DNA of 64,000 nucleotides from positions 2,039,803-2,103,802 of the forward strand of contig OZ026607.1 of NCBI GenBank assembly GCA_964020085.1, written 5' to 3'. The DNA comes from Micromussa lordhowensis (lineage: Eukaryota > Cnidaria > Anthozoa > Scleractinia > Lobophylliidae). Of the stretch, positions 9,818 through 21,330 are shown in pieces (the stretch's first letter is position 1; each line of letters starts with the position of its first letter). The position numbers and the translations under genes were made by a program. The notes under the pieces are model-generated. The model worked only from the letters and a program-made list of their open reading frames with translations, had not been told where the DNA came from and made no database searches.

Positions 9818-10775
9818 AACGAAATAAGGAAGGAGACTTACAGACATCACGCTGACTGAATGAGCTCTCAATGTTTGGCGCCAAACTTTCACAAGGGTGA
9901 CGTCATACCGACCTCTGTCTCAGTTTACTCTTGGCTGTTCCATTCGTGTTTTGTATTTTTGGTGGTTTCGGCGCACTGATGTCACGCCACCTGTACCCAG
10001 TTTCACGCTAGACCACTTCGTGCAATACTCTATTACTTCAGATACTATGTTTCATGTATTGCATTGCTGAGCTAGTTCTGAAAATGTTCCGCTCACTTAT
10101 TATCGCCCTAATCAGTCTGGATGTATGCTGAACCATTTCACGCAACGCTGTGCCATTTGATGTTACGCTGTACCACTTCACGCCGAGCTGTGTACGTGGT
10201 CTCAGGCTGCACCGTCTGAATGTATGCCAAGCTATTTCACGCAAAGCTGTGCTATTTGATGTTACGCTGTATAACTTCACCAAATACTGTGCCATTTCAT
10301 CCGGGGCTGACTCATTCGACATCACGCTGAACTGTTTCGCTCGACTCTGTGCCATTTCATGCTCAGCTCTGCCATTTCATGTAACGCTATCCTATTTGAC
10401 ATCACTCTAGCCCAGTTTAAACTATGCTGTGCCGCTTGAACAGAGATAGCTAGCCTATTCGTTCTTTGACATGACCAGATCTTTTTATGTTGTACCATTT
10501 AACAAACTGGAGCTAAACTACTTACATTTAGACTGAATCAATCGGGTGTTCATTGTACCGTTTTGACAAGGGCGGCTAGACAGTTTCTAAACTGTCTAAA
10601 CCATTTACTGGTTGAGTATCCCATTCCACCAAAGACAACCGGTCCAAGTGCATTGGAACTGCATCATTTCCATATAACCTGTATCAACTAACAAAGGACG
10701 TTTAAACCATTTCTGTTTATGCTAGACTGTTTGTATTGTTTGTATTTTTGGTGGTGACGGCGGCCCATAGAGGTG

Positions 10776-11244
10776 TTTGGAAATGTGGTCAAACACTGTC
10801 TTGAGTGTTTGATATATCTTCTCAATCGAAACTAAAACTAAGGAGAAAATGGAGAATTAAAATTGCAAAGTCTATCTTAATTAAGATCAGATATCCCTCT
10901 TCCCTTACCCCCGTAATCTGTCTCTCCTTGTCATTCACTGCCTAACGATTGCGTACAGACCAAGTTTAGTTCGTGATTTTATTCTTTAATATTTCGTCGT
11001 GGGTTTTGCGCGCAAAATAGCTTAAGTTTGGAAAATTTATCCGGATTGTCTTGCGTATATTTTAAAGCAAAAGCTCGAAAGTACTAATAAACTTTACTCC
11101 TTACTCCAGGAACGCGTCAGTGAAACGAATATCCCAATCTCTCTCGATCGACACTTCTGCGACACCTTGCACGTGCTCAGAAGCGAAAAACAATCTTGCG
11201 ATCTTAAAACTCGATAAAAAAGACAAGTAAATACAAAAATGAAG
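10776..11244. other. Non-genic stretch
   Basis: The right half of the split dispersed repeat runs to about 10860. After that, AT-rich DNA without a supported gene. Confidence 0.5.
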
Positions 11245-11558
11245 GAAATTTCCCGGGGGAACTCCGAGAAAAATTTGGTGGGGGTATACGGCCTGCGATG
11301 CCGCGGTGATATTCCCTACCCTACTTATGACCTGACCAAAAATTCGAAATCCTATTTATGACCTGACCGGTAAATCAAAACCCTATTTTAGACCTGCGTT
11401 GTAATAAGTTCTCTAGTTCAGACCAGTGTTAAAAATGGCTAAAATCAGCTAAAATCCTTACCCTGTTTATGACCAAAAAGGCTGAAAAACCATACCCTTG
11501 GGGGCTGCACATACCTCTATAGCCCATATAAGGGAGTACCCCCCTTCGGGGGAATTTC
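11245..11558. mobile_element. MITE-like element with GAAATTYCC...GGGGGAATTTC ends
   Basis: GAAATTTCCCGGGGGAACTCC-like left end mirrors GTACCCCCCTTCGGGGGAAT at the right end. Internal CCCTACTTATGACCTGACC and CCTATTTATGACCTGACCGG motifs recur. It is non-coding and resembles a repeat type frequent in coral genomes (recollection, not searched). Confidence 0.65.
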
Positions 11559-11559
11559 T

Positions 11560-13640
11560 CACATACAAAAATGCTCTTGATGACCTGTGTGATATTGGCT
11601 TGATAGGAGTCACATAATGAGAAAAATTCAGAGATTTCCCTTTACGAGTTAATAGGTAATGTCAACATATTCAGAGGGTTGTAACCAAACAATTACATTA
11701 AAGCCATCAAGTTCTTGGGATGAACACCTTGAAAATCTCGTTTTCAATACAGCACTTATACTGGAGGCTAAGAGAAACACCTTTTCGTTCAGAAAGACAT
11801 AAAACGACCTTGAACACAAACACGCTCTTTCTACGTGGGAAAGAAATCAAGTTGGTAGTAATTTTCCCAACCGGCTATTTGCATACGTGTTGCCTGAAAA
11901 GTTTATTGCGAATGTTACCCCATGTTTTCTACGAGCCGCACAGTTCTCATTCCATCGGCTTTGCTCGTTCTTTAGAATGAATCCTAGTTTCTTTTAAAAG
12001 ACGCTGCTGTCTGATCTGGAAGCGTAAACAACATTCATTCGGGACATGTTGCACTGAGGGTAAACAACAAGTCCTTCCTCAAGCGTTCGAAACGCTTGCT
12101 TAGGTTCAAATCTTTCAAATAGAAGCAATGCGAAAATAAACTAAGCTCAAAACAAAGGAATCCAAGTTTATAGTAACTAAACAAGAGGTTATTTGGATGG
12201 TTCTTTTTAAATATACACCTTCAAATTTTCTTTGAACACATGCCGTCCACGTAACGTCCACTTAAAAAAAAAATGAATATATTGCGCTGAGTTCTAAAGG
12301 CGCCGAAATACGAGAAACAAAGACCCGTATCTCGTATATCGCCGCTTTAAAGGCGGCGATGATATATTCGATACAAAAACTCTCAACTTGGCGTGATTAA
12401 CTTGTCGCGAATAGTAGAGAGCGGGTCTACTTTGAGCAACAAATTTTGGCATTGCTGCTCGTTCATCAACCTTGAACTTGTCACGCATAACATTTGCTCA
12501 CATTTTGCGACAAGTTGAGCGTTTGTGTGTCTCGTGATGAAGCACTCACAAAGCTTACCACATGAAGCCTTTCATGTTGCGACAAAACAACCCTTGAATC
12601 CGGATAAAAAAAACAAAAGAAGCTACCATTGGCTACAATGTAGTACCTGTAGCCAATAACAACTTGCGTTACAATTTGCGACTACCATGAAGAATAAAAA
12701 AGGCAACTCGACCTAATTCTAATAACAAACATATATTACATTTCGAATAACATACACCCTCCATATCCATACTTGAGGACATTGAAGAGGAGGTGGGTTT
12801 TTTTGAGTGGGTATAACACTCATTTTTCAGCCCAGATTTGGCCAGTAACATCATATTTTTATCAAATTTTTAACATGCCTGGCTACATATCAAATATTTT
12901 TAAGAACTTGTCAGTTTCCCCAAATCCTCGCCGCCTATTTTATGCTAAACATAATATGCAAAATGGAGTAAAAATACTGATCTTGATATTGCTCATTGTC
13001 AATAATATAGTGCAGTCCCGATTGTCTCGAACTAACTAGAAAACGACAATTTGTTCGAAAACTGATTAGGAAGTTCAAAACGCAAATTAAGGTAAATTTC
13101 TTTTCCCTCACTTTTTGCCAAGGCAGGTTGCAAAAAACAAAGGGATTCCAGACCCAACAGACAACTCTTAAATCAATTTCAAATTATCAACTATTTTAGA
13201 ATGTTTTGAAAATATTTACTGAAGGTATGTTGTTATCCATTTATCGATGATAGTCAACAATCACCATCGTTATTTCTGTCAAGTTGTGAAATTATCCGCA
13301 CACGTCATTCATTTCGAATTTTACTGAGTGCATCAAGTTTTAAAGTAGACTTTGTCAGTGATGGGAGTGAAAATATATTGACTTTAGCCTCAGCTGGACA
13401 AACGTAAGCAAAGTGAATGCAAATAACTTGTCTCTCGACATGAAGCTCTGCACGCGAACTTGAGGTTCTATGGAAACTGCGTTCTTGAATCTCATGTCGA
13501 CAAACAAAGGGATGCTGGAAAGTGACGATTTTCAAAGATAATAACAAAGAAAAGGTATGATGAATAGAGTTGGTAACAGAAATAACAAGCAATGATTAAA
13601 TAAAATTTTTCTTTAGGCGTATATAAGTTACTACACTTCC
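11560..13640. other. Intergenic stretch without a supported gene
   Basis: Only short ORFs without domains occur. Local hairpins are at 12335-12362 (ATCGCCGC..GCGGCGAT) and 12625-12662 (CATTGGCTAC..GTAGCCAAT). Confidence 0.5.
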
Positions 13641-13700
13641 TTCCAACTTACGTTAAATTAATTTATTCATTATGCTTTCGATTTCTTGTAGACTCGAGGC

Positions 13701-14542
13701 ATGAAGCGTTTTTCCCTTATTGTTGTGTTGCTATCTGTTGCATGGACTTTCTGGGCTGTAAGTATATCTTGCTGACCGTGTTTCTGTTAGCGTAACTCAG
13801 TCATTTTAGCCATATTTTTACGTATTCAGATAATTGTATTCAGAATAAGTTTCAAATGTAAAACGTAATTCTAACTTAATCTTTTCACTTTAGGGTGATG
13901 TGATGGGCTTCTCTCTCAGAAACAGACGAGGTAATGATCGCGTGGCAAAATAAATTACAAGATAAATTTGTCTGAATTTTGTGGTAATACACCAAACTCG
14001 GGAGACAGTATTTTTGCGACATTTTTAGAAACCAAGAAGAGAGTTGAAAATGCGCCTTCAAGAGGGATACTTTAACGAAATTCAAGGTGATCAAACGGTA
14101 TACTGAGCAACCTCGTTATCTCGTTCCGAAGCGAGAAACGCGCCCAGTACGGCCCTCGAACTCAGTTAGTAAGAGGTATATAATCAACACTCAAGACTGT
14201 GTATGACCACATTTATCATATCTCTACTGGACTCTCTACTGCGTGTCTGACGCGTTCGAGAACGATTTCTATTCACGCGGAATGGCTTCAAATTTCTGAC
14301 GTACCTCAACAAAGTTGTTTTAGGTTGATGAATTATACTGAATTGAATATGAACTTCAAAACTATTGTGCAAATTCTTAAAATAACTATTCTTTTTTACA
14401 GCGATGCGGGTTAAAAAGCCGGGTATATGCCCAAAACTAGTTGGTTCTGCTGAGTGTTTTGAACTGTGCCGTGGAGATAACGATTGTCCTGGGAAGTTAA
14501 AATGCTGTTTTGACGGTTGTGGCCGGTTTTGTATGTCACCAG
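13701..14542 (+). CDS. Small secreted WAP-domain protein, gene 1 (three exons seen, end uncertain)
   Basis: Exon 1 (13701-13757) encodes a signal peptide, MKRFSLIVVLLSVAWTFWA. Exon 2 (13894-13930) encodes GDVMGFSLRNRR. Exon 3 (14402-14542) encodes one WAP four-disulfide core with all eight cysteines: KKPGICPKL, AECFELC, DNDCPG, KLKCCFDGCGRFC. The splice phases are 0 then 1, and the signals are GTAAGT, GTAATG and GTAAGC with AG acceptors. WAP domains usually inhibit serine proteases or act as antimicrobial secreted factors; the exact role here is unknown. Exon 3 ends in phase 1, so a terminal exon is needed. The best phase-compatible candidate is 22236-22273 (adds GTESSNDYQRRW and a stop), after a very long intron. 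It could instead belong to the dead copy at 21216. Confidence 0.82.
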
Positions 14543-15880
14543 GTAAGCGCGCTTTATTCAGTCTTCATGTGCATTAACTAGTTTTTCTTGAAAAAGTTTC
14601 TAGATGACCCGGTAATACAGTTTCACTTCTGCACCCGCTTGAGTTTGAGTTCTTAAGAACGGCGCCGCGTCGAGTGCCAGAAGTTGAACAATTTATCTCC
14701 GCTATTTTTGGAGGTTTATACTGAATAGGTATAATTAGGTACATAAGAACCCTAATGTAGTTTATTTCCTCTAGAAGTCTTGATATTTCTCCCTACTAAT
14801 GAGCAAAACAGGATGGAAGTTGATTTTTCAACTTCTGCCATTCCAAGCTTGGTTGTTTGACTATCGTTAACGTTCTTGATTTGTTGCGTGTGAGAATGAA
14901 AACGAGCTTTTATTTTACACGACCAAAACACTGGGAAGGTCTTACGTTACCAGAATCTCGTCAGTAGTTCAGGGGTTCCGATCTTTTATTTTAGAAAGGG
15001 GCCATTCCAAAGGAAACAGCATTGGGTAACGTTGATCAGTGTGTTAACTCCCCATATTATGTGCCTTTGCTTCTTAGTTTCCGGTTGATATTAAAGGACG
15101 AAGCTCGCCTTATACGTTTCTTTTCTTTATTCAGTTTAGGGGTACTGGCCAGTGAGCAGTGAGGCTGCATTTGGGATTTCCAAGGACGATAACATAACGA
15201 AGGCTTCATAAATACCATGACTTAAATATTGCTATTGAAATGATGCTTGTCAATTCTACTGCGTTAGATAAGAAAACATGAAAATAAGAAAGATTTTAAA
15301 GGACTTCTGGTTCCGGTTTGATTGTGTTCGATAATGGTGTCTTTGCATGGTTAGGGAGACCAAGTACTGCGATTAATGCTGACTCATTTTCTGATTTCTC
15401 CCACACGCCCCGATTCTTGGACCCGACCACAAGGATTGGGGCCTCTATAGGAATGATTGCCTCCAGATTTTAGTTTCTACCCTCAATGGAATAATTAATT
15501 GCACTTTGGCTGAAATGCGATGAGAAAAGAGCGTGTCTTCAAACAGTCATGTCTTGCGAAAAATCTCCGTGGTGAGTTGTTCAAGTACACAGAGAATGAA
15601 TGATAATCTGAAACTATCGTCATTAAGTCGAAATTCAGACAACAATTGGCAAAACTAGAAGCTTTACTTCGGTAAGAACTATACCATCTAAAATACCGTG
15701 CTAATAACAATGAAGAGACGAAACAGTTTGAACAGCAAACAAATTGCATTTTTCTCTACTTTGCTCGAAAATGAATAAACCTGGCATGTTTTTAGGAAAA
15801 GAAATCATTATTCGCATTGCAATGATTTCCCCTCGCATTGGCCTATAACCATGTTGTTATTTTCCTGTGTCTTCGATATA
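14543..15880. other. Intron-like or intergenic stretch
   Basis: AT-rich sequence after the WAP exon of gene 1; no further exon was recognised. Confidence 0.4.
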
Positions 15881-15889
15881 AGTTTCACA

Positions 15890-16735
15890 CAGTAAGTAGA
15901 AACAGCCATTTTCTGTGTTTTTTTTTATGACAAATTTTATTATTTTAAAACATTTGTTTTTTGCAAGATTAACTTGAGTCACTTGAGGGGATTGATACAA
16001 TATGAATGACTTTTTGTGTAAAGAAAAGAACAGGTTATTGTTCAATCCCAAGGTTCGTAGCAAATTCCATATTTCTCTGCTCCCTTTGACAGCTCTCCAA
16101 ATAATGCAGCTAATTATATCAACAAAAACATATTAAGGGTATCTGACTAGAATTGATTCCGAGGTTTAATTTGTATGAATGATGTTGACTCAACTAATGT
16201 GCTACTTGGCTTTCAAAATGCGTTATTTGTTTAAGAAATAGAGAAAACTCCATTTGTGTCTACTCGGTCTGACTGTACAAGGAGTAAGTTTTGGACTTTT
16301 TAGAAGAGTTCAGTTGCAACCTCAAACAAGGTTTAACCAAAGAATCGCGATTGGTTTTCCTAAGTCTTCCTCGATGTAAATAAATGGTCTGCTCTCAGTG
16401 ATGTCAAGCTCAAGGCAGTCATCGATTGCATCAACTCTGAATATAAATCTCGTGAAAACTGAGACTAATTGCTTTCGAAGAAAATGACAATCACATCTCT
16501 TTGCCACGTATCTAGTCAGGTCACTTAAAGTTAACTTGTGGCCTCGGTTTGCCGCTTTCATTCTAAGAAAATTCATAAAGTTAAATCAGAGCTGTAGCTC
16601 TAGCTCTATTGCAACGTGAAGCTGTTTGTATTGTTAACATATATGGGCCAAATCTCGCAGCATATGAAAATTCTAACTTCCTATCTATGTCCAATAGTAA
16701 TGGTTTGTGCTCTGTGTGCAAACATAAAAGGAGCT
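15890..16735. repeat. Segmental duplication, copy 1 (partner 21330-22065)
   Basis: ACAAATTTTATTATTTTAAA, CCAAATAATGCAGCTAATTA, ATGCGTTATTTGTTTAAGAA and AACATAAAAGGAGCTAT occur in the same order in both places. The 84-aa minus-strand ORF at 16322-16576 lies in this block and is not kept open in the partner, so it is not a gene. Confidence 0.8.
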
Positions 16736-16736
16736 A

Positions 16737-17096
16737 TAAGGTGGCTCGAAACAGTTTCCACTACTTTCCAAGACTTAGAGCTTGATGGGTCATTAGAACC
16801 ATTCTATATCGGTTGATACCAAAATCATGGTATCAAAAAACTGCCCAATCATTGGTGAACAAGTTACTGTCAATTTTGTGGCACAATAGGTTACCATAGC
16901 AACAATATGACGTGCTAAAAACTCCCTTAATTTTAGCTTTAAGTGCTTATAACTCGAAAACGAGCTCGGTGACCCCCATTCTTTATTATCGAATTGTAAT
17001 CAGCATGATAAGATGCAACTTTTTGCAAAGTTTAAAAAAATTCTACGGATGGGTTTCAGAGCCACCTTAAATTTTCGAAAATTTAAGGTGGCTCTG
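16737..17096. mobile_element. AAGGTGGCTC MITE, copy 1
   Basis: It starts AAGGTGGCTCGAAACAGTTT and ends AGAGCCACCTTAAATTTTCG followed by its own mirror (AAATTTAAGGTGGCTCT). Copies are at 23260-23611 and 34290-34628. This copy interrupts the segmental duplication that starts at 15890; the partner at 22065 lacks it. Confidence 0.85.
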
Positions 17097-17746
17097 ACGG
17101 TACTACGCATGAGCAGACCAGTATTTGTAGGCAGTTATTTGCAGGTCACGTGGTGGGCTCTCGGCCAATGTAAATAAAGGAAAAAATGCATCGAATGATA
17201 ATGGGCCATGTTCGTATTTTCGATATTGGACTGCAACTAGCTTGCAATGTAGGCTCGTGCGCGGGAATATCATTGAAAAGAGATGAAATAACTTGCAAAA
17301 AACTCCCCGCATTAGCCTCGGTTGCAAGCTAGTTCCAGTCCAATACCGAGAATACGAAAGTAGTCTATTCTCTATCTTGTGACCCATATAACGTTTTTTC
17401 AGTTTATATCACGCCAGCATTTAACATACACTTTTTATTTCATCCATTTCAAAGACTATATGGAAGACTTATACATGCATGTACATAGTCTAGTTTAAAT
17501 GCATGGTCTGAGTCCAGTCTACAGCAATCAACTTCTTCAGTTCTCAATAACGTGACGAAAATCTGAAACGAAAACAGTGAACAAGGTTCAGAAATGCAAT
17601 ATCCTTTCCAATTGTTTGAATCCAGTCAAAGTGGAGGTATTTTCATTGTTTCTTCACTGCAATTGAAGATTGTATAGTTGTGAAAATGCGAAAGGATCCG
17701 ATTTGTACCCCATTTTCTCTTTTCACCCCGCGATATAATGGACTAA

Positions 17747-17852
17747 CATCCCATCCAGGGAGGAGTAGAAATTCACCTAGTCGCTTCGTGCTACTGAAAC
17801 CAGAGATTGGTGTCGGCCTGATAGACCACTTGGCTCGTATGCAGATTTTACC
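17747..17852 (+). mobile_element. SINE fragment, 3' half, plus orientation
   Basis: CATCCCATCCAGGGAGGAGT through TGGCTCGTATGCAGATTTTACC is the reverse complement of the 3' half of the SINEs at 30965, 41797 and 53975. The tRNA-like head is missing. Confidence 0.8.
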
Positions 17853-17883
17853 TGTTTTACGATTCTCTTTTCTTCTTTTTTCT

Positions 17884-19160
17884 TCATTTCCATCCTACGA
17901 TTTCCTCTTGCGGACAGCAAACATACTCGCCGGTTGCAAAGAAATAGTTACACTGGTATTCTGGCGGACAGGGCGGTCCTACCGGCTGAAATCCGCAAAC
18001 GAAGTTTGGGATTTGGCGATTACAGTTCTCACCTGGAACTAAAGAGAATTACAACTCTTAAATTAACAATCATAAAGTTTTTGGTTTTCTAGTCCTGGAT
18101 ATTATTGGTAGTAGCTTAAGGTATTAGCCTCGATTTCAGCAACTCTCTCTCGCAAATAGAACTACGGACAGCTGGGCAGTAGTAAGACTTTCCAAATTCC
18201 TATTCGATACGGAAACAGTACGCGGACGAATAATCACTCTGATGTGATTTCCATTTAGTAATGCAACACTTAGCCTTAATAACATACTAAACCTTACACT
18301 AGCTTATCCTCTAACCTAAAATTTAACTGGCGTTTTGAGCGAATCAACCGGAATTATTTAGATCTGAAACCTTTATACAAGATCTGCGCTAAGCCATCTA
18401 AATTACCGGTTCAATAAGGTATATTAATATTTTATCATTATTATTACCTGGTACTGCGTTGCATCTAAGAACCTACGGACAAATAAAAAATAGTATTGAT
18501 AATGTTCAGATGCAGCATGCACCGCCGATCCAAAAGGGCGCGTTCCTTTTGGGTGACTCAGATCCGGGTATCAATTCAAAGGAACCGATGAATCCACTCT
18601 GGTCACGGATTCGTCGGCTTCTTTGATGTACCATGATCCGAGTGATCTTGGATCACTGATCTTGATCCGGAAAACCCAAAATGAACGCACCCTAAGATGT
18701 TTCCAACCCTTTAACGTTGGAAACAACAATAACTTTCGCCACTTTGTTTTTCAAACAGATCAAAATACGATCAAACCAATAGTGACACAGTTTCAGACAT
18801 TTTCCCTCGCTTTTCTTGGACTGCATGCATATGCTTGGTGTACTGTTTGGTTTTAGTCAACCGACAAGGTTAAAATAACTTTTTATAGGCTTTTCCTTTA
18901 TGGGATTTTTACTCAAAATATGCCAATATAATTTACTTTCGGGTGTGCCTCTCGATTGAAACATTAAATAGAAACATTTCACGTACATCGTCTTCAATGC
19001 TTATCATGTTGCATTATTTTCATTTTAGCAAGCTATTATTTAAAACTTCTTTTTGTTTGAAGGTTATTTTGGACGAAACAGCAAAAAATGAAGCAGGGCA
19101 CGCGAAATGGCCACTTACCATAAAGCACAGCATTAAAACCATCAACAGTTTTGCATTCAT
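17884..19160 (-). CDS. Small secreted cysteine-rich protein, gene 2 (CPxxYxC...CCP module)
   Basis: Three exons in compatible phases: 19160-19119 (signal peptide MNAKLLMVLMLCFM, phase 0), 18482-18458 (VLRCNAVP, phase 1) and 18038-17884 (Cys-rich module and stop TGA). The acceptors follow clear pyrimidine tracts. The mature part is about 60 residues with NC-X8-C, PPCPPEYQC and YVCCPQEE, the same layout as gene 5. The pattern C...CP.xY.C...VCCP resembles the lustrin/WR1-type cysteine modules; that likeness is by eye only. It is probably secreted. The sequence just upstream of the ATG (19161-19230) is shared with genes 4 and 5, so all three were probably copied together with their promoter. A weak point is the very short middle exon, supported by phase and by the parallel exon in gene 5. 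Confidence 0.72.
18483..19118. other. Intron 1 of gene 2
   Basis: No other exon was seen. The plus-strand ORFs at 18623-18856 and 18943-19242 are shadows. Confidence 0.45.
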
Positions 19161-19230
19161 GATGTTCGACTTTAACCGGCGTTGTCTAAGTTGTAAAATG
19201 GTAACTCGTATTGCTGCAAGTGGATCAAGC
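19161..19230 (-). promoter_or_regulatory. Shared 5' leader/promoter block, copy in gene 2
   Basis: Read on the minus strand, GCTTGATCCACTTGCAGCAA, TACGAGTTACCATTTTAC and GTCGAACATC precede the ATG. The same words in the same order precede gene 4 (27811-27877) and gene 5 (35682-35749). Whether this is core promoter or 5' UTR cannot be told. Confidence 0.7.
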
Positions 19231-19299
19231 CAACTAATCTGAAAGAAACTATGGTGTTGCACCATCGAGGTGAGAAAGCTGAAATTAGGATATAAAGTA

Positions 19300-20560
19300 A
19301 ATTAATTAAACGCAGTTTAGACTGAATAAGCAGTTGGCATAATTAGTTTCATCGTCACTTGTGATAGAAGCTGTAAGCAAATCCAAATCAGAGAGCTTTG
19401 AAAACTGTCAAGCTAATTACAAGTAAAGTTGATTTTTACTTTTTACTTTATTTTTACTTTATTTGTCGAAGCTGGTCGAAGTTGTTGTATAAACTGCAAA
19501 TTATAAACACATAGTTTTGAGTCGAATTTTGCCGATAACCTCACGTCTAAAAGACAATAAACCGTATTTGTAAATAAGCTTACTACTAAGGTAAGTTTGG
19601 AAGTTTTCTTTGTGCTAATAGGGACAACCGCTTCGCAGACTGTCAATTTTTCTGTTACAGTCGGAAACCTACAGTGTACGAAGGATTTGCTTTTTGACCC
19701 TACCTGAAAGCGAGAAAATCCTCAGGATTGGAATATATTAAAAGCAGAAGTCAAGTAACTGATATATTACCGTGTGACTTTCAAAAGTCCGCCAAAATAT
19801 AGATCTACATTCTAGTCTTTATGGGCTTGAAAGAACGCATGGTCAGTGAATTATGAAAATGGTCGCCTCGATTACGGTTTGAAAACAATGAATTTGGCGA
19901 GGTTTTACATGAGTATCCGATCCTCTAAAAGCGATTTAGAGAGCCTTACTGCGTGCTGTAATGTTGCGTAAATTGAACGTGCAGAAACAAAGCCATTTTT
20001 TGAGAATGAAACACACGAATGTTTGAACTTATCGAACAGAACGACGGTAAAGGTGAACATGACTCGTATCCTGGTACAAACCTACAATGATTTCGGAAAC
20101 ACCGCGGGCGGCTCTCTGAGTAAGTGACTGTAATGGCGTCGTAAAATGTAGTTGTCAACAACATCCAAAAACCGAACCAGAATGATTCACAGTTTTCATG
20201 TCGTTCGAAGCCTCGAAACAGAGGAATATAAAAAAAATTATAAAAATCGGGCCTCCTCGATTATTTTTTGGGATGTTCGCAATGATCTTACTAATGAAAA
20301 TAATCTAACACGAGAGGAAAATTGTGGATGATTTAAGAGTGCTTTAGCAGAGCTGTACATGATAATGGGGTGATGATGAAAATAGAGCCATTATTTCTTG
20401 GGCAGATTTCAGGGGAGCCACCAAAAATCTTGATCTTGTGACAAACTATCGTTTGTGCTTTTTGGTGGCATTTCTCGTTCTTTCCTTCATATTTAGAAAG
20501 ACATGACATTGTTTATAAATCGTTATATCCTTTCTTAGTTAACATGGGGATTCGCACTAT
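19300..20560. other. Intergenic stretch
   Basis: AT-rich, no supported gene. Confidence 0.4.
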
Positions 20561-20710
20561 ATCAAGCACTAAAGACTGTGTCACGAATACTGAGAAAAGA
20601 TCTCTTGAAAATATGACGCGTAGCAGATTATTTTTGACGAGATTCAATGTGTTTGGAAATGTGGTCATATACTGATTTGAGTGTTTGATATATCTTCTCA
20701 ATCGAAACCA
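20560..20710. repeat. Intact copy of the dispersed repeat that hosts the giant inverted repeat
   Basis: GAGAAAAGATCTCTTGAAAATATGACGC-type sequence, then TTTTTGACGAGATTCAATGTGTTTGG and GTTTGATATATCTTCTCAAT without interruption. It shows the pre-insertion structure for 6783-6870/10770-10860. Confidence 0.7.
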
Positions 20711-20941
20711 AAACTAATTAAAGAGGAAACTGAGAAATAAATTCGAAATATTTATGCTAATCTAGAACTCGTATCCAAACACCGTCGCGATTATTGATTT
20801 CTGTTGTTTTTGGTTGATGAATTATTAACTTTAAAAATAGAAAAAGGTACTGAATAATACTTAAAAAATAGAAGTATACATTCGAGTTGTTTATGACACT
20901 GGCTTTACTAACACGTTAAAACAACGTTTAGAGCTACTTAT

Positions 20942-21079
20942 AAAGACGTTTCGACCGAACAACTTCGCTCTTAATTCGTCGGTTTAAAAAGTCAACTGAA
21001 ATTTCTGGCTCTCCAAACTGTGAACCGTTAGCTAGCCAGAAACCGACGAGAACCGAAGTTGTTCGGTCGAAACGTCTTT
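20942..21079. mobile_element. Fold-back MITE, 138 bp
   Basis: AAAGACGTTTCGACCGAACA at the left end is mirrored by TGTTCGGTCGAAACGTCTTT at the right end, with CTTCG/CGAAG further inside. Confidence 0.85.
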
Positions 21080-21189
21080 GTGTAACTAGCTATAAACTTG
21101 ACGTTTCAGTGGGGTCAGTGTCATACATACCTTCGAATTTATGCTATTAATGTACGTCCCTGACTGCAATTTTAGCATTTTCAGTTTGA

Positions 21190-21330
21190 TTTTAAAGATA
21201 ACTATTTTTTTTAACAGTGATGCGGGTTAAAAAGCCGGGTATATGCCCCAAACCAATTGGTTCTGCTGAGTGTTATAAACTGTTCAGTGGAGATAATGAT
21301 TGCTTCACACAGGAAGAAGGTACATCCACT
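21190..21330 (+). pseudogene. Truncated duplicate of the WAP exon of gene 1
   Basis: The intron tail and start of exon 3 of gene 1 recur (TAACTATT, then TTTTAACAGTGATGCGGGTT, giving MRVKKPGICPKPIGSAECYKL). The copy stops after the fourth-cysteine region (GDNDC) at about 21310 and runs directly into sequence that lies 1.35 kb downstream in the original (15918 onward). It has only the first half of the cysteine core, and no signal-peptide exon was seen upstream, so it is a dead copy made by duplication and deletion. Confidence 0.85.

Larger units (their letters stand above)
6871..10769. mobile_element. Giant fold-back element: 1.5-kb inverted repeat arms around a 0.9-kb loop
   Basis: The left arm 6871-8378 and right arm 9262-10769 are reverse complements, from TATGGGCCGCCGTCACC...(left) to ...GGTGACGGCGGCCCATA (right), with only scattered differences. 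The loop is 8379-9261. GAGGTG occurs at 6865-6870 and 10770-10775, while the uninterrupted host repeat has one copy, so this looks like a 6-bp target-site duplication from transposition. The arms contain diverged short repeats of the kind GCGTGAAATGGCACAG (about 7260-7560 and mirror) and a TTTGGCGCCAAA palindrome (about 7755-7766 and 9881-9892). No transposase was recognised. The superfamily is unknown; the 6-bp duplication is shorter than the 8-9 bp of hAT or Mutator elements. Confidence 0.88.
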
